Source of the DNA: Pseudoneobacillus sp052180215
GTDB taxonomy: Bacteria; Bacillota; Bacilli; Bacillales; Cytobacillaceae
Assembly (NCBI RefSeq): GCF_052180215.1
Contig: NZ_CP197471.1
Location: forward strand, 3,072,001 to 3,136,000
Length of the DNA: 64,000 nt
Direction: 5' to 3'
Each line of letters starts with the position of its first letter. Within the stretch, counting starts at the first letter, position 1. The notes under the pieces are model-generated. The model worked only from the letters and a program-made list of their open reading frames with translations, was not told the DNA's origin and searched no databases. A program made the position numbers and the translations under genes. Below, in pieces: positions 1 through 7,067 of the stretch.

Positions 1-478
1 GCATAGGGAAGGCTAAAGAAATTGTATTCCCCCTATATTTTGCTAAATAACGATCATAATACCCGCCTCCAAAACCAAGACGATAGCCATCATTGGAATA
101 GGCGAGGCCAGGAACAACCAGTAAGTCAATTTCTTGGGCATCCACTTTTCCTGTTTCATTCTCGATAGGCTCCAATAATCCATAAAAAACCGATTCAAGT
201 TGGGTAAATCGATGGATATCATGGAAGGACAGCTGTTTATCTTTCGGGTGACATTTAGGAACTACTACACGTTTATTCTGTTCCCATGCTTTTCGAATGA
301 TTTGAAAAGTATCCACTTCAGGAAAGTTCGAGACTGTTATTCCGATTGTATTTGCGTCTTTCCATAATGATGTTGCAAATAGATGATTTGCAATTTCATA
401 CGAAAATTGCTCATATTCCTGCTTCGTTAATTTTTTCAACTCTTTTATTAAGAAAGAACGATACTCTTTTTTATTCAT
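1..478 (-). CDS. yqgN: 5-formyltetrahydrofolate cyclo-ligase, 3' end outside window
   Basis: The 159 residues visible match the 5-formyltetrahydrofolate cyclo-ligase family, which uses ATP to convert 5-formyl-THF to 5,10-methenyl-THF in the cytoplasm. The lysine-rich N-terminus (MNKKEYRSF), the VVPGLA stretch at residues 121-126 and the signature GFGGGYYDR at 135-143 are all present. The family is usually about 185-190 residues, so roughly 30 C-terminal residues lie beyond base 1. The ATG at 478 is preceded by GAGGGG about 10 bases upstream. Two nearer ATGs run into stops at once. It follows rpmG in the same direction, as in B. subtilis (inferred from remembered gene order), but the rpmG terminator separates them. 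Confidence 0.93.
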   Translation of the reverse strand, partial: MNKKEYRSFLIKELKKLTKQEYEQFSYEIANHLFATSLWKDANTIGITVSNFPEVDTFQIIRKAWEQNKRVVVPKCHPKDKQLSFHDIHRFTQLESVFYGLLEPIENETGKVDAQEIDLLVVPGLAYSNDGYRLGFGGGYYDRYLAKYRGNTISLAFPM

Positions 479-540
479 TCCTCATCCATCCCCTCAAATA
501 TCTTCAAGTGTTATGTAATGATTTATATGATAAATTGCAC

Positions 541-570
541 AAAAAAAGCAGTAGGGTAGCCCTACTGCTT
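541..570 (-). terminator. Rho-independent terminator of rpmG
   Basis: On the minus strand a 10-bp perfect stem (AGCAGTAGGG paired with CCCTACTGCT, 3-base loop) is followed by seven T residues. The rpmG stop codon overlaps the base of the stem. Confidence 0.9.
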
Positions 571-718
571 ATTTTGTTTCGCGGTGTGTAGTTGTGCGTT
601 TTTCTCTTGGGCAATATTTCTTAAGCTCAAGACGATCTGGGTTGTTACGCTTATTTTTGTTTGAAATATAGTTACGCTCTCCACATTCTGTGCAAGCTAA
701 CGTAATATTTACACGCAT
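569..718 (-). CDS. rpmG: 50S ribosomal protein L33
   Basis: This 49-residue protein starts MRVNITLACTECGERNYIS and ends in HRETK, the diagnostic pattern of bacterial L33, a small protein of the large ribosomal subunit near the E site. It is too short for many gene finders. The start ATG at 718 has GGAGGG upstream. Of the four cysteines that bind zinc in the C+ form (CxxC...CxxC), three are present (C9, C12, C36). The fourth position is Glu39 (CPRE instead of CPRC), so zinc binding is probably weak or absent. The rest of the C-terminus is normal, so this is not a frameshift. Bacilli often carry several rpmG copies with different cysteine content. Confidence 0.95.
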   Translation of the reverse strand: MRVNITLACTECGERNYISNKNKRNNPDRLELKKYCPREKRTTTHRETK

Positions 719-773
719 TATATTTCCCTCCAAACGATAAAAGCTAGTACGTTTTTACGACTTTTCTATAATA

Positions 774-1400
774 TCACTTTTTAAAAGGAAATGCTAGTGT
801 GTTTTTTAAAAGGATATCGTTTACTTTTCCCAATTCCGTTTTAGATTCACCTTTAATCGTCCAGGTAGAGGCTTTTTTCGTTGTATGGCTTGGAATAATA
901 AGGTCTAAAGTAAACATACTTACAGCTAATCCTTTTGCCATAGGCTGATATTTCAGGATACCTTTTTCTGAGCAGTTCCACATTCTTTCCGTATTCATAG
1001 ACCAAAACGGTTGAATTGTTGCTTGTTGCATGAGTTTACCTTCGAAATGTCCATTTACTAAAAATACTTTTTTATTAGCCAAATGGAAAATAACCTGCTC
1101 TGATGGAGAAATAAATGTGAAATGATCTTTAGATGCCTGTGCATAGCGATGGATAAAAAGCAATTTTAGCTCTTTTTCGCTCTCATTGTGGTTGGTTATA
1201 TAAATATGACTTAGCCTTACATTCGACTGTACAAACTCCTGCTTGATTGTAACGGTTAACTGTTCCTTTGTTATGATTTTTTCAGTTTGATTGAATAGCC
1301 AGTAGGTGTGTCCGTTAATCCAAATACCAAATACCATTTGCAAATGCGAAGAAATTGTATCTTCTAACATACTTTCTTTTATTTTTATAAGAGTTTCCAT
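774..1400 (-). CDS. Conserved hypothetical protein of the DUF4912/GT4 cluster
   Basis: I do not recognise this 208-residue protein. It has no signal peptide, membrane segment or obvious catalytic motif. It alternates beta-prone stretches (MVFGIWINGHTYWLF, IYITNHNESEKELKLLF) in a way that suggests a soluble beta-rich fold. The longer frame opens with a GTG at 1409, but that GTG lies inside the ribosome binding site AAAAGGTGA. The ATG at 1400 (METLIKIKES) is spaced correctly and is preferred. It follows the glycosyltransferase gene in the same direction, and the intervening space is mostly an inserted element. Before that insertion the two genes would have been about 25 bases apart, so a shared operon and pathway is inferred. 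Confidence 0.75.
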   Translation of the reverse strand: METLIKIKESMLEDTISSHLQMVFGIWINGHTYWLFNQTEKIITKEQLTVTIKQEFVQSNVRLSHIYITNHNESEKELKLLFIHRYAQASKDHFTFISPSEQVIFHLANKKVFLVNGHFEGKLMQQATIQPFWSMNTERMWNCSEKGILKYQPMAKGLAVSMFTLDLIIPSHTTKKASTWTIKGESKTELGKVNDILLKNTLAFPFKK

Positions 1401-1431
1401 TATATTCACCTTTTAAAGTTATTTAAAATCT

Positions 1432-1614
1432 GGCTCTGTTAAACAAGAATGTTGATTTCCGCTGCAGGCACTCGCTTTCCGCGGGGCGTGCGGTGAGCCT
1501 CCTCGTCGCTATCGCTCCTGCGGGGTCTCACCTGTCCCGCTGCTCCCGCAGGAGTCTCGTACCTTCCGCTCCAATCAACTATATTAAAAATCAATACTGC
1601 TCTTTAACAGAGCC
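1432..1614. mobile_element. 183-bp GC-rich element with 12-bp terminal inverted repeats
   Basis: The ends GGCTCTGTTAAA (1432-1443) and TTTAACAGAGCC (1603-1614) are perfect inverted repeats. The 8 bases outside are TAAAATCT on the left and TAAAATTT on the right, a 7/8 match suggesting a target-site duplication. The interior is far richer in G+C than its surroundings and contains nested palindromes (for example CTCCTGCGGG with CCCGCAGGAG). It has no open frame of note, so it is non-autonomous. I believe similar sequence recurs between genes in other Bacillaceae, but this cannot be confirmed here. The right end supplies the last codons of the glycosyltransferase gene. Confidence 0.82.
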
Positions 1615-2866
1615 TAAAATTTAATTCATACTGTCCCTCGTTTATCGATATAAAAAGATGTTGGTCCTCGTAAATCCGTTTTGTCATTTCCGCTACTCTT
1701 TGCCAACTATAAAATTGGTCCACTAAATCCTTACCTTTTTTAGCCATTTGCTCAGCCAACTCTGGCTGATTTAAAACCATTTCTATTTGCGAAACTAAAC
1801 TGTCTACATTGTTGGGTTCCATAAAAAGTCCTGTTTCTAAATGTTTATTTATTCCTTTTAATCCACCCGTTGCTGAAACAATAATTGGTTTAGAAAATTT
1901 CATGGCCTCAAGTGCAACAATTCCAAACGGTTCGTAACGACTTGGTAAGATTGCCATTGTACACTTTTCAAAAAATTGATTTCTTTGTTCATCCGAAATA
2001 AATCCAATTAAATAAATAGAGTTCTCCAACGCAAGACTCTTTATTTTCCGCTCATATTCCTGAAACATTGGACCAATCCCAGCAATAACAAAACATACGT
2101 CTTTTCTCTTCATTTTGGCGGCAGCTTCAATAAGCAAATCAAATCCTTTTTCTTTTACAAGTCTTCCAATAGAAAATAGGATATTCCTATTTTCAAATTG
2201 TAATAAAGGGTGAAAATTACCTTGTATTGACGGTTTATCTATCACCACACCGTTTGGAATAATTGAGATTTTTTCTCCTGGATAAGAAAAAATCTCTACG
2301 ATTTCTTCTTTCATGTATTCACTACAGACTATTAGGTGATTCGAAGATTGGATAAGCTTGTCTTCCTTTTGATGGATAAAGCGTTGGAGTTCGGTAAATA
2401 TCCCTCCATTTCGCCCATGTTCTGTAGCATGAATAGTGGTGATTAAAGGGATATTTAAATACTTACTTAAGGTTTGAGCAGCCTCACCGACTAACCAATC
2501 ATGGGCATGAATGATATCAAAAGCTTCTTCATTAGATATTTGGAATGCTTTTTCTGCCATTGCCATATTCAAACCACCAACCCAATTAAGAAATTGGTTA
2601 TCCATTGCGTTTAGGGGCTCAACTCGATAAACCTTTACACCTTGAACTTCTTCAAAGGCTTGTACTATTTTTGGTGTTTTTGTGGTTATAACGGTTACAT
2701 CGATTCCGTTTTTTTGTAAATAAACTGATAACCCTTCAGAATGTCTTGCTAACCCGCCAACAATGTGTGGAGGAAACTCCCAGGTTAGAAGGAGAATACG
2801 TAATTTTTTAAATCCTGAAGAATAGGCCAATTTCTTATTCTTTTGGTTAAATCCCATTGAATCCAT
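1604..2866 (-). CDS. Family 4 (GT-B) glycosyltransferase
   Basis: This 420-residue GT-B enzyme resembles glycogen/starch synthase-like retaining glycosyltransferases. The N-terminal half has the glycine-rich donor loop in TWEFPPHIVGGLARHS (residues 28-43) and HAHDW (120-124). The C-terminal half has IPNGV (203-207), GRLVKEKG (234-241) and the E-x7-E nucleotide-sugar motif EPFGIVALE (E312, E320). It is cytoplasmic, with no signal or membrane segment. The substrate cannot be read from the sequence. The ATG at 2866 directly follows the stop of the DUF4912 gene, with GAGGTGA 8 bases upstream, so translational coupling is likely. The final residues RLC and the stop are encoded by the end of an inserted element. 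Without it the protein would end NFK-stop. Confidence 0.9.
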   Translation of the reverse strand: MDSMGFNQKNKKLAYSSGFKKLRILLLTWEFPPHIVGGLARHSEGLSVYLQKNGIDVTVITTKTPKIVQAFEEVQGVKVYRVEPLNAMDNQFLNWVGGLNMAMAEKAFQISNEEAFDIIHAHDWLVGEAAQTLSKYLNIPLITTIHATEHGRNGGIFTELQRFIHQKEDKLIQSSNHLIVCSEYMKEEIVEIFSYPGEKISIIPNGVVIDKPSIQGNFHPLLQFENRNILFSIGRLVKEKGFDLLIEAAAKMKRKDVCFVIAGIGPMFQEYERKIKSLALENSIYLIGFISDEQRNQFFEKCTMAILPSRYEPFGIVALEAMKFSKPIIVSATGGLKGINKHLETGLFMEPNNVDSLVSQIEMVLNQPELAEQMAKKGKDLVDQFYSWQRVAEMTKRIYEDQHLFISINEGQYELNFRLC

Positions 2867-3511
2867 TTACGATTTCACCTCATTGATGTTTTCGTAATAG
2901 CTATATGTACTAACTTGATCGATCCAATTTGGTTGAGTTTCATCGTTATTTTCAATAGTGATCATTTGAAGTTGATTGTGATAGTTTATTTTATCTTCGT
3001 CTTTATGAATATGAACGGCGTTAGATCTTAATATGGGAAAATAATGCTGATTTACGTTAAAGCCTATTTCGGTTAAATAGGTCCTATCTTTTTTTAATCC
3101 TTTGACCGTCCAGTTTGTTCTACCTTCTGGCAACTGAAATTCATAATAAGAATGCGCATTGGCTCCGTTAAAATAAATATCGGTTACATCATAAACTCGG
3201 AAGATCATAATCTTTTGATTAGCAACCTGATTAAAATAAAAGGAAACCATTTCCTTTTGCCACTTCGCAATATACCATTGAGAAAAAAGTTTATTTTCTA
3301 CTGTTAGATCGCTAATGAGAAAATGCTCTAATTGGTCAGAACAATTTAAAAAATAATCCTTATTCTTAATAGGAGGATTCTCAATCTCTGTTTTAGTATT
3401 GGAATACTTCAACCACTGATAATGTACCTTTCCTACAGTTGAATTTAACTCTTTAGCAATTTTTCGGAAGGACATCCCTTTCCTTCTTAAAGATACAATT
3501 TCTTTTATCAT
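2867..3511 (-). CDS. DUF4912 protein with N-terminal helix-turn-helix
   Basis: Residues 1-35 (MIKEIVSLRRKGMSFRKIAK onward) look like a homeodomain-type helix-turn-helix. From about residue 70 to 190 comes a DUF4912 domain: YFNQVANQKIMIFRVYDVTD, the YEFQLPEG region and GLKKDRTYLTEIGF. DUF4912 proteins are often encoded beside GT4 and GH57-type glucan enzymes (known family context), which fits the glycosyltransferase immediately downstream. The longer frame opens at 3523 but has no ribosome binding site there. The ATG at 3511 has GAGGGA 5 bases upstream, giving 214 residues. It is the first gene of the minus-strand cluster. Whether it regulates transcription or binds carbohydrate cannot be decided. 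Confidence 0.82.
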   Translation of the reverse strand: MIKEIVSLRRKGMSFRKIAKELNSTVGKVHYQWLKYSNTKTEIENPPIKNKDYFLNCSDQLEHFLISDLTVENKLFSQWYIAKWQKEMVSFYFNQVANQKIMIFRVYDVTDIYFNGANAHSYYEFQLPEGRTNWTVKGLKKDRTYLTEIGFNVNQHYFPILRSNAVHIHKDEDKINYHNQLQMITIENNDETQPNWIDQVSTYSYYENINEVKS

Positions 3512-3831
3512 GACGTCCCTCATTTCAAAAAATAGTATTATATGATTGTCTTAACCCAATTATTCCATTTTCAGTTAATTTAATGGTAGCATTGATAGCT
3601 AACTCCTACAATAAACGCATTTTGTCGTATTTTGCTTGTCCCTATTAGGCAAAAACAAACTTCAAAAAAAATATTTTTTATCATCATTCCGAATGACTTT
3701 TCGACAAAATTTCGCGCTTATTTATAAATATTTCCGACAAATATTCACAGAAAAGGAAGTAGAAATCGAAAATTGTCAGGATTAATGGTAAAATAAAAAT
3801 AATTTTATTCGAAACAAATGGGGTGGCAAAT
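3512..3831. promoter_or_regulatory. Divergent intergenic region with two Spo0A-box-like sites
   Basis: This AT-rich 320-bp region lies between the DUF4912 cluster (minus) and a two-gene plus-strand unit and must hold both promoters. TTCGACA at 3700-3706 is the exact complement of the Spo0A core TGTCGAA, and TCCGACA at 3733-3739 is one mismatch away, 33 bp apart and in the same orientation. No convincing -35/-10 pair could be chosen for either direction. Seven-base sites occur by chance, so the Spo0A suggestion is weak. Confidence 0.35.
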
Positions 3832-4212
3832 ATGTCAACAATCATGCTTGGACTTTTAGCGCTTGCAGTAATCCTCATTTTATTATCCTTTTTTTTAAAA
3901 GACCCTTATGATGCTCTTAAAGAAGAAATGGATCAAATGACCCTTCAGCAAGCTCAAGAGATGTATCAAATCAAGAAAAAAATATCTGTCCTTGAGGAAG
4001 AACTTTTAATGGATGATTTTAATCACCAACCAAGGGGTTATAAAGAACCTACCGTTTCTCAGCCAATGGTGGTTCACGATATTATTAAAAATCAGGTATT
4101 CGCATTAGCGCAGCAAGGTAAAACCATCGATCAGATAGCAAGACAATCCTCTTTATCACCTGAAAGTGTGTTAAGAATTCTAAATGATAGTAGAGGCACT
4201 CAGTATGAATAA
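3832..4212 (+). CDS. Membrane-anchored protein with coiled coil and HTH-like C-terminus
   Basis: This 126-residue protein starts with one membrane helix (residues 4-23, IMLGLLALAVILILLSFFL). An acidic heptad-type segment follows (EEMDQMTLQQAQEMYQIKKK). The C-terminal helical region AQQGKTIDQIARQSSLSPES resembles a helix-turn-helix. A GTG nine bases upstream lies inside the Shine-Dalgarno GGGGTGG, so the ATG at 3832 is used. Position between the pst operon and yqg genes matches the small yqzC/yqzD pair of B. subtilis, but I do not assign the name. Its last 8 bases overlap the next gene, so the two are co-translated. A DNA-binding role for a membrane-tethered domain is only a suggestion. Confidence 0.78.
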   Translation: MSTIMLGLLALAVILILLSFFLKDPYDALKEEMDQMTLQQAQEMYQIKKKISVLEEELLMDDFNHQPRGYKEPTVSQPMVVHDIIKNQVFALAQQGKTIDQIARQSSLSPESVLRILNDSRGTQYE

Positions 4213-4693
4213 GAGAAGTGTACGTGCGTTTAGTTTGGGGATTATATTGGCTGTCAGTTTATTAGGGTGGTTTTACTTCAACCTTGATCAAAAGCCAAAG
4301 GAAAAAAACCTTACTGTTCAAGATGCAAAAAAAATGTTAGAAAGTGAGAATTATCTCATTTTTAGTTCAAAGGAATATGAAGCGGATAAGGCAAAAACAA
4401 TTGCTGATACAATAGAAAAGAATAAACAAGAATGGAAGCAGAGTACGAAAGAAGCTAAAAAAGAACCTGCTACTCAAAAGACTACTATTAGATATCATTT
4501 GGAGGTCGTGAGTGGGATGACTTCAAATGATATTGTTGATCGGCTCTATGAAGCTGAAATCATCAAGGACCCTGACGAATTCCAACACTTTTTAGATGAT
4601 CATCAGTACAGTACGAAGATTCAATTAGGGGTGTTTGAGGTTACAAGTGACATGAGTTTAGAACAAATTGCAAAAATAATAACCAAAAGTTAA
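4205..4693 (+). CDS. Membrane-anchored protein with MltG-type N-subdomain only
   Basis: The ATG at 4205 lies inside the end of the upstream gene and gives 162 residues; an in-frame upstream ATG at 4184 is less likely. A membrane helix covers residues 10-27 (LGIILAVSLLGWFYF). A charged linker follows, then a domain from about residue 100 with VVSGMTSNDIVDRLYEAEII and LGVFEVTSDMSLEQIAKII. This resembles the LysM-like subdomain that precedes the catalytic domain of the endolytic transglycosylase MltG (YceG family). The catalytic domain is absent, so it is likely a peptidoglycan- or protein-binding relative, not an enzyme. The similarity was judged by eye. Confidence 0.72.
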   Translation: MNKRSVRAFSLGIILAVSLLGWFYFNLDQKPKEKNLTVQDAKKMLESENYLIFSSKEYEADKAKTIADTIEKNKQEWKQSTKEAKKEPATQKTTIRYHLEVVSGMTSNDIVDRLYEAEIIKDPDEFQHFLDDHQYSTKIQLGVFEVTSDMSLEQIAKIITKS

Positions 4694-4719
4694 GGAGCGT
4701 GGCATTCCACGCTCCTTTT
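4694..4719 (+). terminator. Terminator between convergent genes
   Basis: GGAGCGTGG (4694-4702) pairs with CCACGCTCC (4707-4715) and is followed by TTTT on the plus strand. On the minus strand the stem is followed by TTAACTTTT, so it may also serve phoU weakly. Confidence 0.85.
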
Positions 4720-4724
4720 CAAAT

Positions 4725-5384
4725 TTAATTATTTAAATCGTATCGCTTTCCTTTAACCATGTAAAACACATGCTCTGCAATATTAGTAGTATGATCCGCC
4801 GCTCTTTCTAGGTAGCGACAAATAAATGAAAGTTGAGTAATTTGTGCCAGAGATTCTGGCTTTTCTAAATTAAGCTGCAGAAGTTCTTTAATCGTTTCAC
4901 CATATAAATCATCTACTTCATCATCCATTTCAGCAACTTCCTTAGCCTTTGTAATATCATCTTCATTAAATGCTTCTAAAGCTTGATAAAGCATTTTACG
5001 ATTAATTTCATACATTTTTTTAATATGCTCAATCGGCTTAATTAATGGTTCACTTCCGATTCGAATGGTTGATTTTGCAATATTTACAGCAAAATCAGCA
5101 ATACGTTCAATATCACTCGCAATCTTAATAGCAACGATGATACGGCGTAGATCAATGGCAACCGGCTGTTGTGTAGCAATTAATAAAATAGCTAAATCAT
5201 TAATATCTTCTTCTAATAAGTCAGCCTCATTGTCATCTTCCATTACTTTAAGTGCTAAATCGATATTTTTTGTTTCTAATGCTTCTATCGATTTCTGTAG
5301 AGCATCAAGCGAAAAATTACCAAGCGTTAAGAGTTTATTCTGAAGATCCTTTAATTCATTCTGAAATCTTTCTCTAGTAACCAT
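4725..5384 (-). CDS. phoU: Phosphate transport regulator PhoU
   Basis: This 219-residue all-alpha protein has the two PhoU repeats. Each carries an acidic E/DxxxD-type motif (for example VMEDDNEADLLEEDINDLA and AEMDDEVDDLYGETI). PhoU links Pst transporter activity to the PhoR sensor kinase and damps phosphate uptake. The start ATG at 5384 has GGGAG 8 bases upstream. It is the last gene of the pst operon, 55 bases after pstB. B. subtilis lacks a classical phoU at this position (established knowledge from memory), so the organism resembles other bacilli in this respect. Cytoplasmic; no truncation seen. Confidence 0.95.
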   Translation of the reverse strand: MVTRERFQNELKDLQNKLLTLGNFSLDALQKSIEALETKNIDLALKVMEDDNEADLLEEDINDLAILLIATQQPVAIDLRRIIVAIKIASDIERIADFAVNIAKSTIRIGSEPLIKPIEHIKKMYEINRKMLYQALEAFNEDDITKAKEVAEMDDEVDDLYGETIKELLQLNLEKPESLAQITQLSFICRYLERAADHTTNIAEHVFYMVKGKRYDLNN

Positions 5385-5439
5385 TTATAAAACTCCCATC
5401 TGTATACATTTTTAATGAATGCATTCTTGGTTCTCAATC

Positions 5440-6216
5440 TTAGCCAAATCTACCGGTGATATAATCTTCCGTTCTCTGATCTTTCGGGCGTGAAAAGACC
5501 TTTGATGTCGAATCTAGTTCAATTAGTTCTCCCATTAAGAAGAAGGCGGTTTTATCTGAAACCCTAGCAGCTTGCTGCATATTATGGGTCACTATGACAA
5601 TCGTATATTTTTCTTTCAATTCCAATATTAATTCTTCAATTTTAAGCGTTGAAATAGGATCTAGAGCAGAAGTAGGTTCGTCCATTAAAAGAACATCTGG
5701 CTTTGTTGCTAATGCTCTAGCAATACATAACCTTTGCTGCTGTCCTCCTGATAGTCCTAATGCAGGTGCATTTAAACGATCTTTTACTTCATCCCATAAA
5801 GCAACATCAATTAAACTCTTTTCCACGATTTCATCTAAATCTTTTTTTCTTTTTGTTCCATGTATTCTTGGTCCGTAGGCAATATTATCAAATATAGATT
5901 GTGGAAATGGATTACCCTTTTGAAATACCATTCCAACATTTTTACGTAGATCAACAAGATCTGTTTTTTCATTTAATAAATTTTGACCCTTGTAATTGAT
6001 TTCTCCAGACATTTTTACATTTGGAACCATATTAATCATTAAATTTAAGGTTTTGATAAAAGTTGATTTTCCACAACCAGATGGACCAATAATAGCTGTC
6101 ACTTCATTTTTATATACAGGAAAATGAATACTTTTAAGCGCCAAATGATCTCCATACCACAAATTTAAATCATTAACATCAAACACTTTTTCTGTAGAAA
6201 CTGATGTTGTTCCCAT
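5440..6216 (-). CDS. pstB: Phosphate ABC transporter ATP-binding protein (second copy)
   Basis: ATPase subunit of the high-affinity phosphate importer, working with PstC and PstA at the inner face of the membrane. With the start at 6216 (MGTTSVSTEK) it has 258 residues: Walker A GPSGCGKST at 44-52, ABC signature LSGGQQQR, Walker B LLMDEPTSALD and the switch histidine in VTHNMQQA. The longer frame starts at 6237, but GAGGAGGG lies inside that extension, 6 bases before the ATG at 6216. The preferred start leaves a 13-base gap after the upstream pstB. It is a tandem paralogue of that gene, as with pstBA/pstBB of B. subtilis. The two differ mainly at the N-terminus and in the helical region after the Q-loop. 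Confidence 0.95.
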   Translation of the reverse strand: MGTTSVSTEKVFDVNDLNLWYGDHLALKSIHFPVYKNEVTAIIGPSGCGKSTFIKTLNLMINMVPNVKMSGEINYKGQNLLNEKTDLVDLRKNVGMVFQKGNPFPQSIFDNIAYGPRIHGTKRKKDLDEIVEKSLIDVALWDEVKDRLNAPALGLSGGQQQRLCIARALATKPDVLLMDEPTSALDPISTLKIEELILELKEKYTIVIVTHNMQQAARVSDKTAFFLMGELIELDSTSKVFSRPKDQRTEDYITGRFG

Positions 6217-6229
6217 TAATAAGCCCTCC

Positions 6230-7048
6230 TCATCCAAAACGGCCAGATATATATTCTTCTGTTTTCTTTTCAGCAGGATTGGTAAAAATTTTATTGGTTA
6301 CATCATACTCTATTAAATCCCCATTTAAAAAGAAGGCAGTTTTATCAGATATACGTGATGCTTGTTGCATATTGTGGGTTACGATGACAATGGAATATTC
6401 TTTTTTCAAATCCATTATTAATTCTTCAACTTTTGCATTCGAAATCGGATCTAGAGCTGATGAAGGTTCATCTAATAACATGACAGTCGGCTTCATTGCA
6501 ATGGTACGAGCGATACAAAGTCGTTGCTGCTGTCCACCAGATAAAGCAAGTGCAGATGTATGAAGTCTATCCTTCACTTCATCCCATAATGCTGCTTTTG
6601 TTAAACTCTCTTCTACTGCATCATCAAGTTCACTTTTCTTTCTGATACCTGAAAATTTAAGTGCATGAGTAATATTATTATAAATGGATTTTGGAAATGG
6701 ATTTGGTTTTTGGAATACCATTCCAATCTCTTTTCTTAATGCCACTACATTAATATCATTAGATAATATATTGAGATCCTCGTATATGATTTCTCCCTCT
6801 GCTCTAGCACCTGGAATGAGATCATTCATACGATTAATACTTCTTAAAAAGGTTGATTTTCCGCAACCGGATGGACCAATAAGTGCTGTTACTCTATTTT
6901 TTTCTATATTCATAGAAATGCCGTTAACGGCACGTTTTTCACCATAAAAAATTTGTAGATTTTTTACTTTTAATATATTATCAGCTTTTTCTTCTTTAAC
7001 AATGATATTTTTTTTTGTATTCACTTTATCATTTATAGAAACGATCAT
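6230..7048 (-). CDS. pstB: Phosphate ABC transporter ATP-binding protein (first copy)
   Basis: First of two tandem PstB ATPases, 272 residues. Walker A GPSGCGKST is at 58-66, followed by the Q-loop region GMVFQKPNPFPKS, the signature ALSGGQQQR and Walker B VMLLDEPSSALD. It has a charged N-terminal extension of about 25 residues (KVNTKKNIIVKEEKADNI) that the second copy lacks. This could distinguish their partners or simply be drift. GGAGGT sits 9 bases before the ATG at 7048. The order pstS-C-A-B-B-phoU and the short gaps support one transcript under PhoP control. Confidence 0.95.
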   Translation of the reverse strand: MIVSINDKVNTKKNIIVKEEKADNILKVKNLQIFYGEKRAVNGISMNIEKNRVTALIGPSGCGKSTFLRSINRMNDLIPGARAEGEIIYEDLNILSNDINVVALRKEIGMVFQKPNPFPKSIYNNITHALKFSGIRKKSELDDAVEESLTKAALWDEVKDRLHTSALALSGGQQQRLCIARTIAMKPTVMLLDEPSSALDPISNAKVEELIMDLKKEYSIVIVTHNMQQASRISDKTAFFLNGDLIEYDVTNKIFTNPAEKKTEEYISGRFG

Positions 7049-7067
7049 AATTTACAAACCTCCGCCC

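Noticed and set aside
569..718. Frameshift in rpmG explaining the missing cysteine
   Set aside because: The residues after the changed position follow the normal L33 ending (HRETK), so the frame is intact.
1432..1614. Riboswitch or structured leader for the downstream gene
   Set aside because: The perfect terminal inverted repeats, near-perfect flanking duplication and overlap with the upstream coding end point to an inserted element.
3684..3878. A 64-residue minus-strand frame in the divergent promoter region
   Set aside because: It has no Shine-Dalgarno, overlaps the start of a better supported plus-strand gene and has no recognisable protein character.
5065..6563. Open frames on the plus strand opposite phoU and the pstB genes
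   Set aside because: They mirror strongly coding minus-strand genes, lack ribosome binding sites and have odd Ser/Ile-rich compositions typical of antisense shadows.
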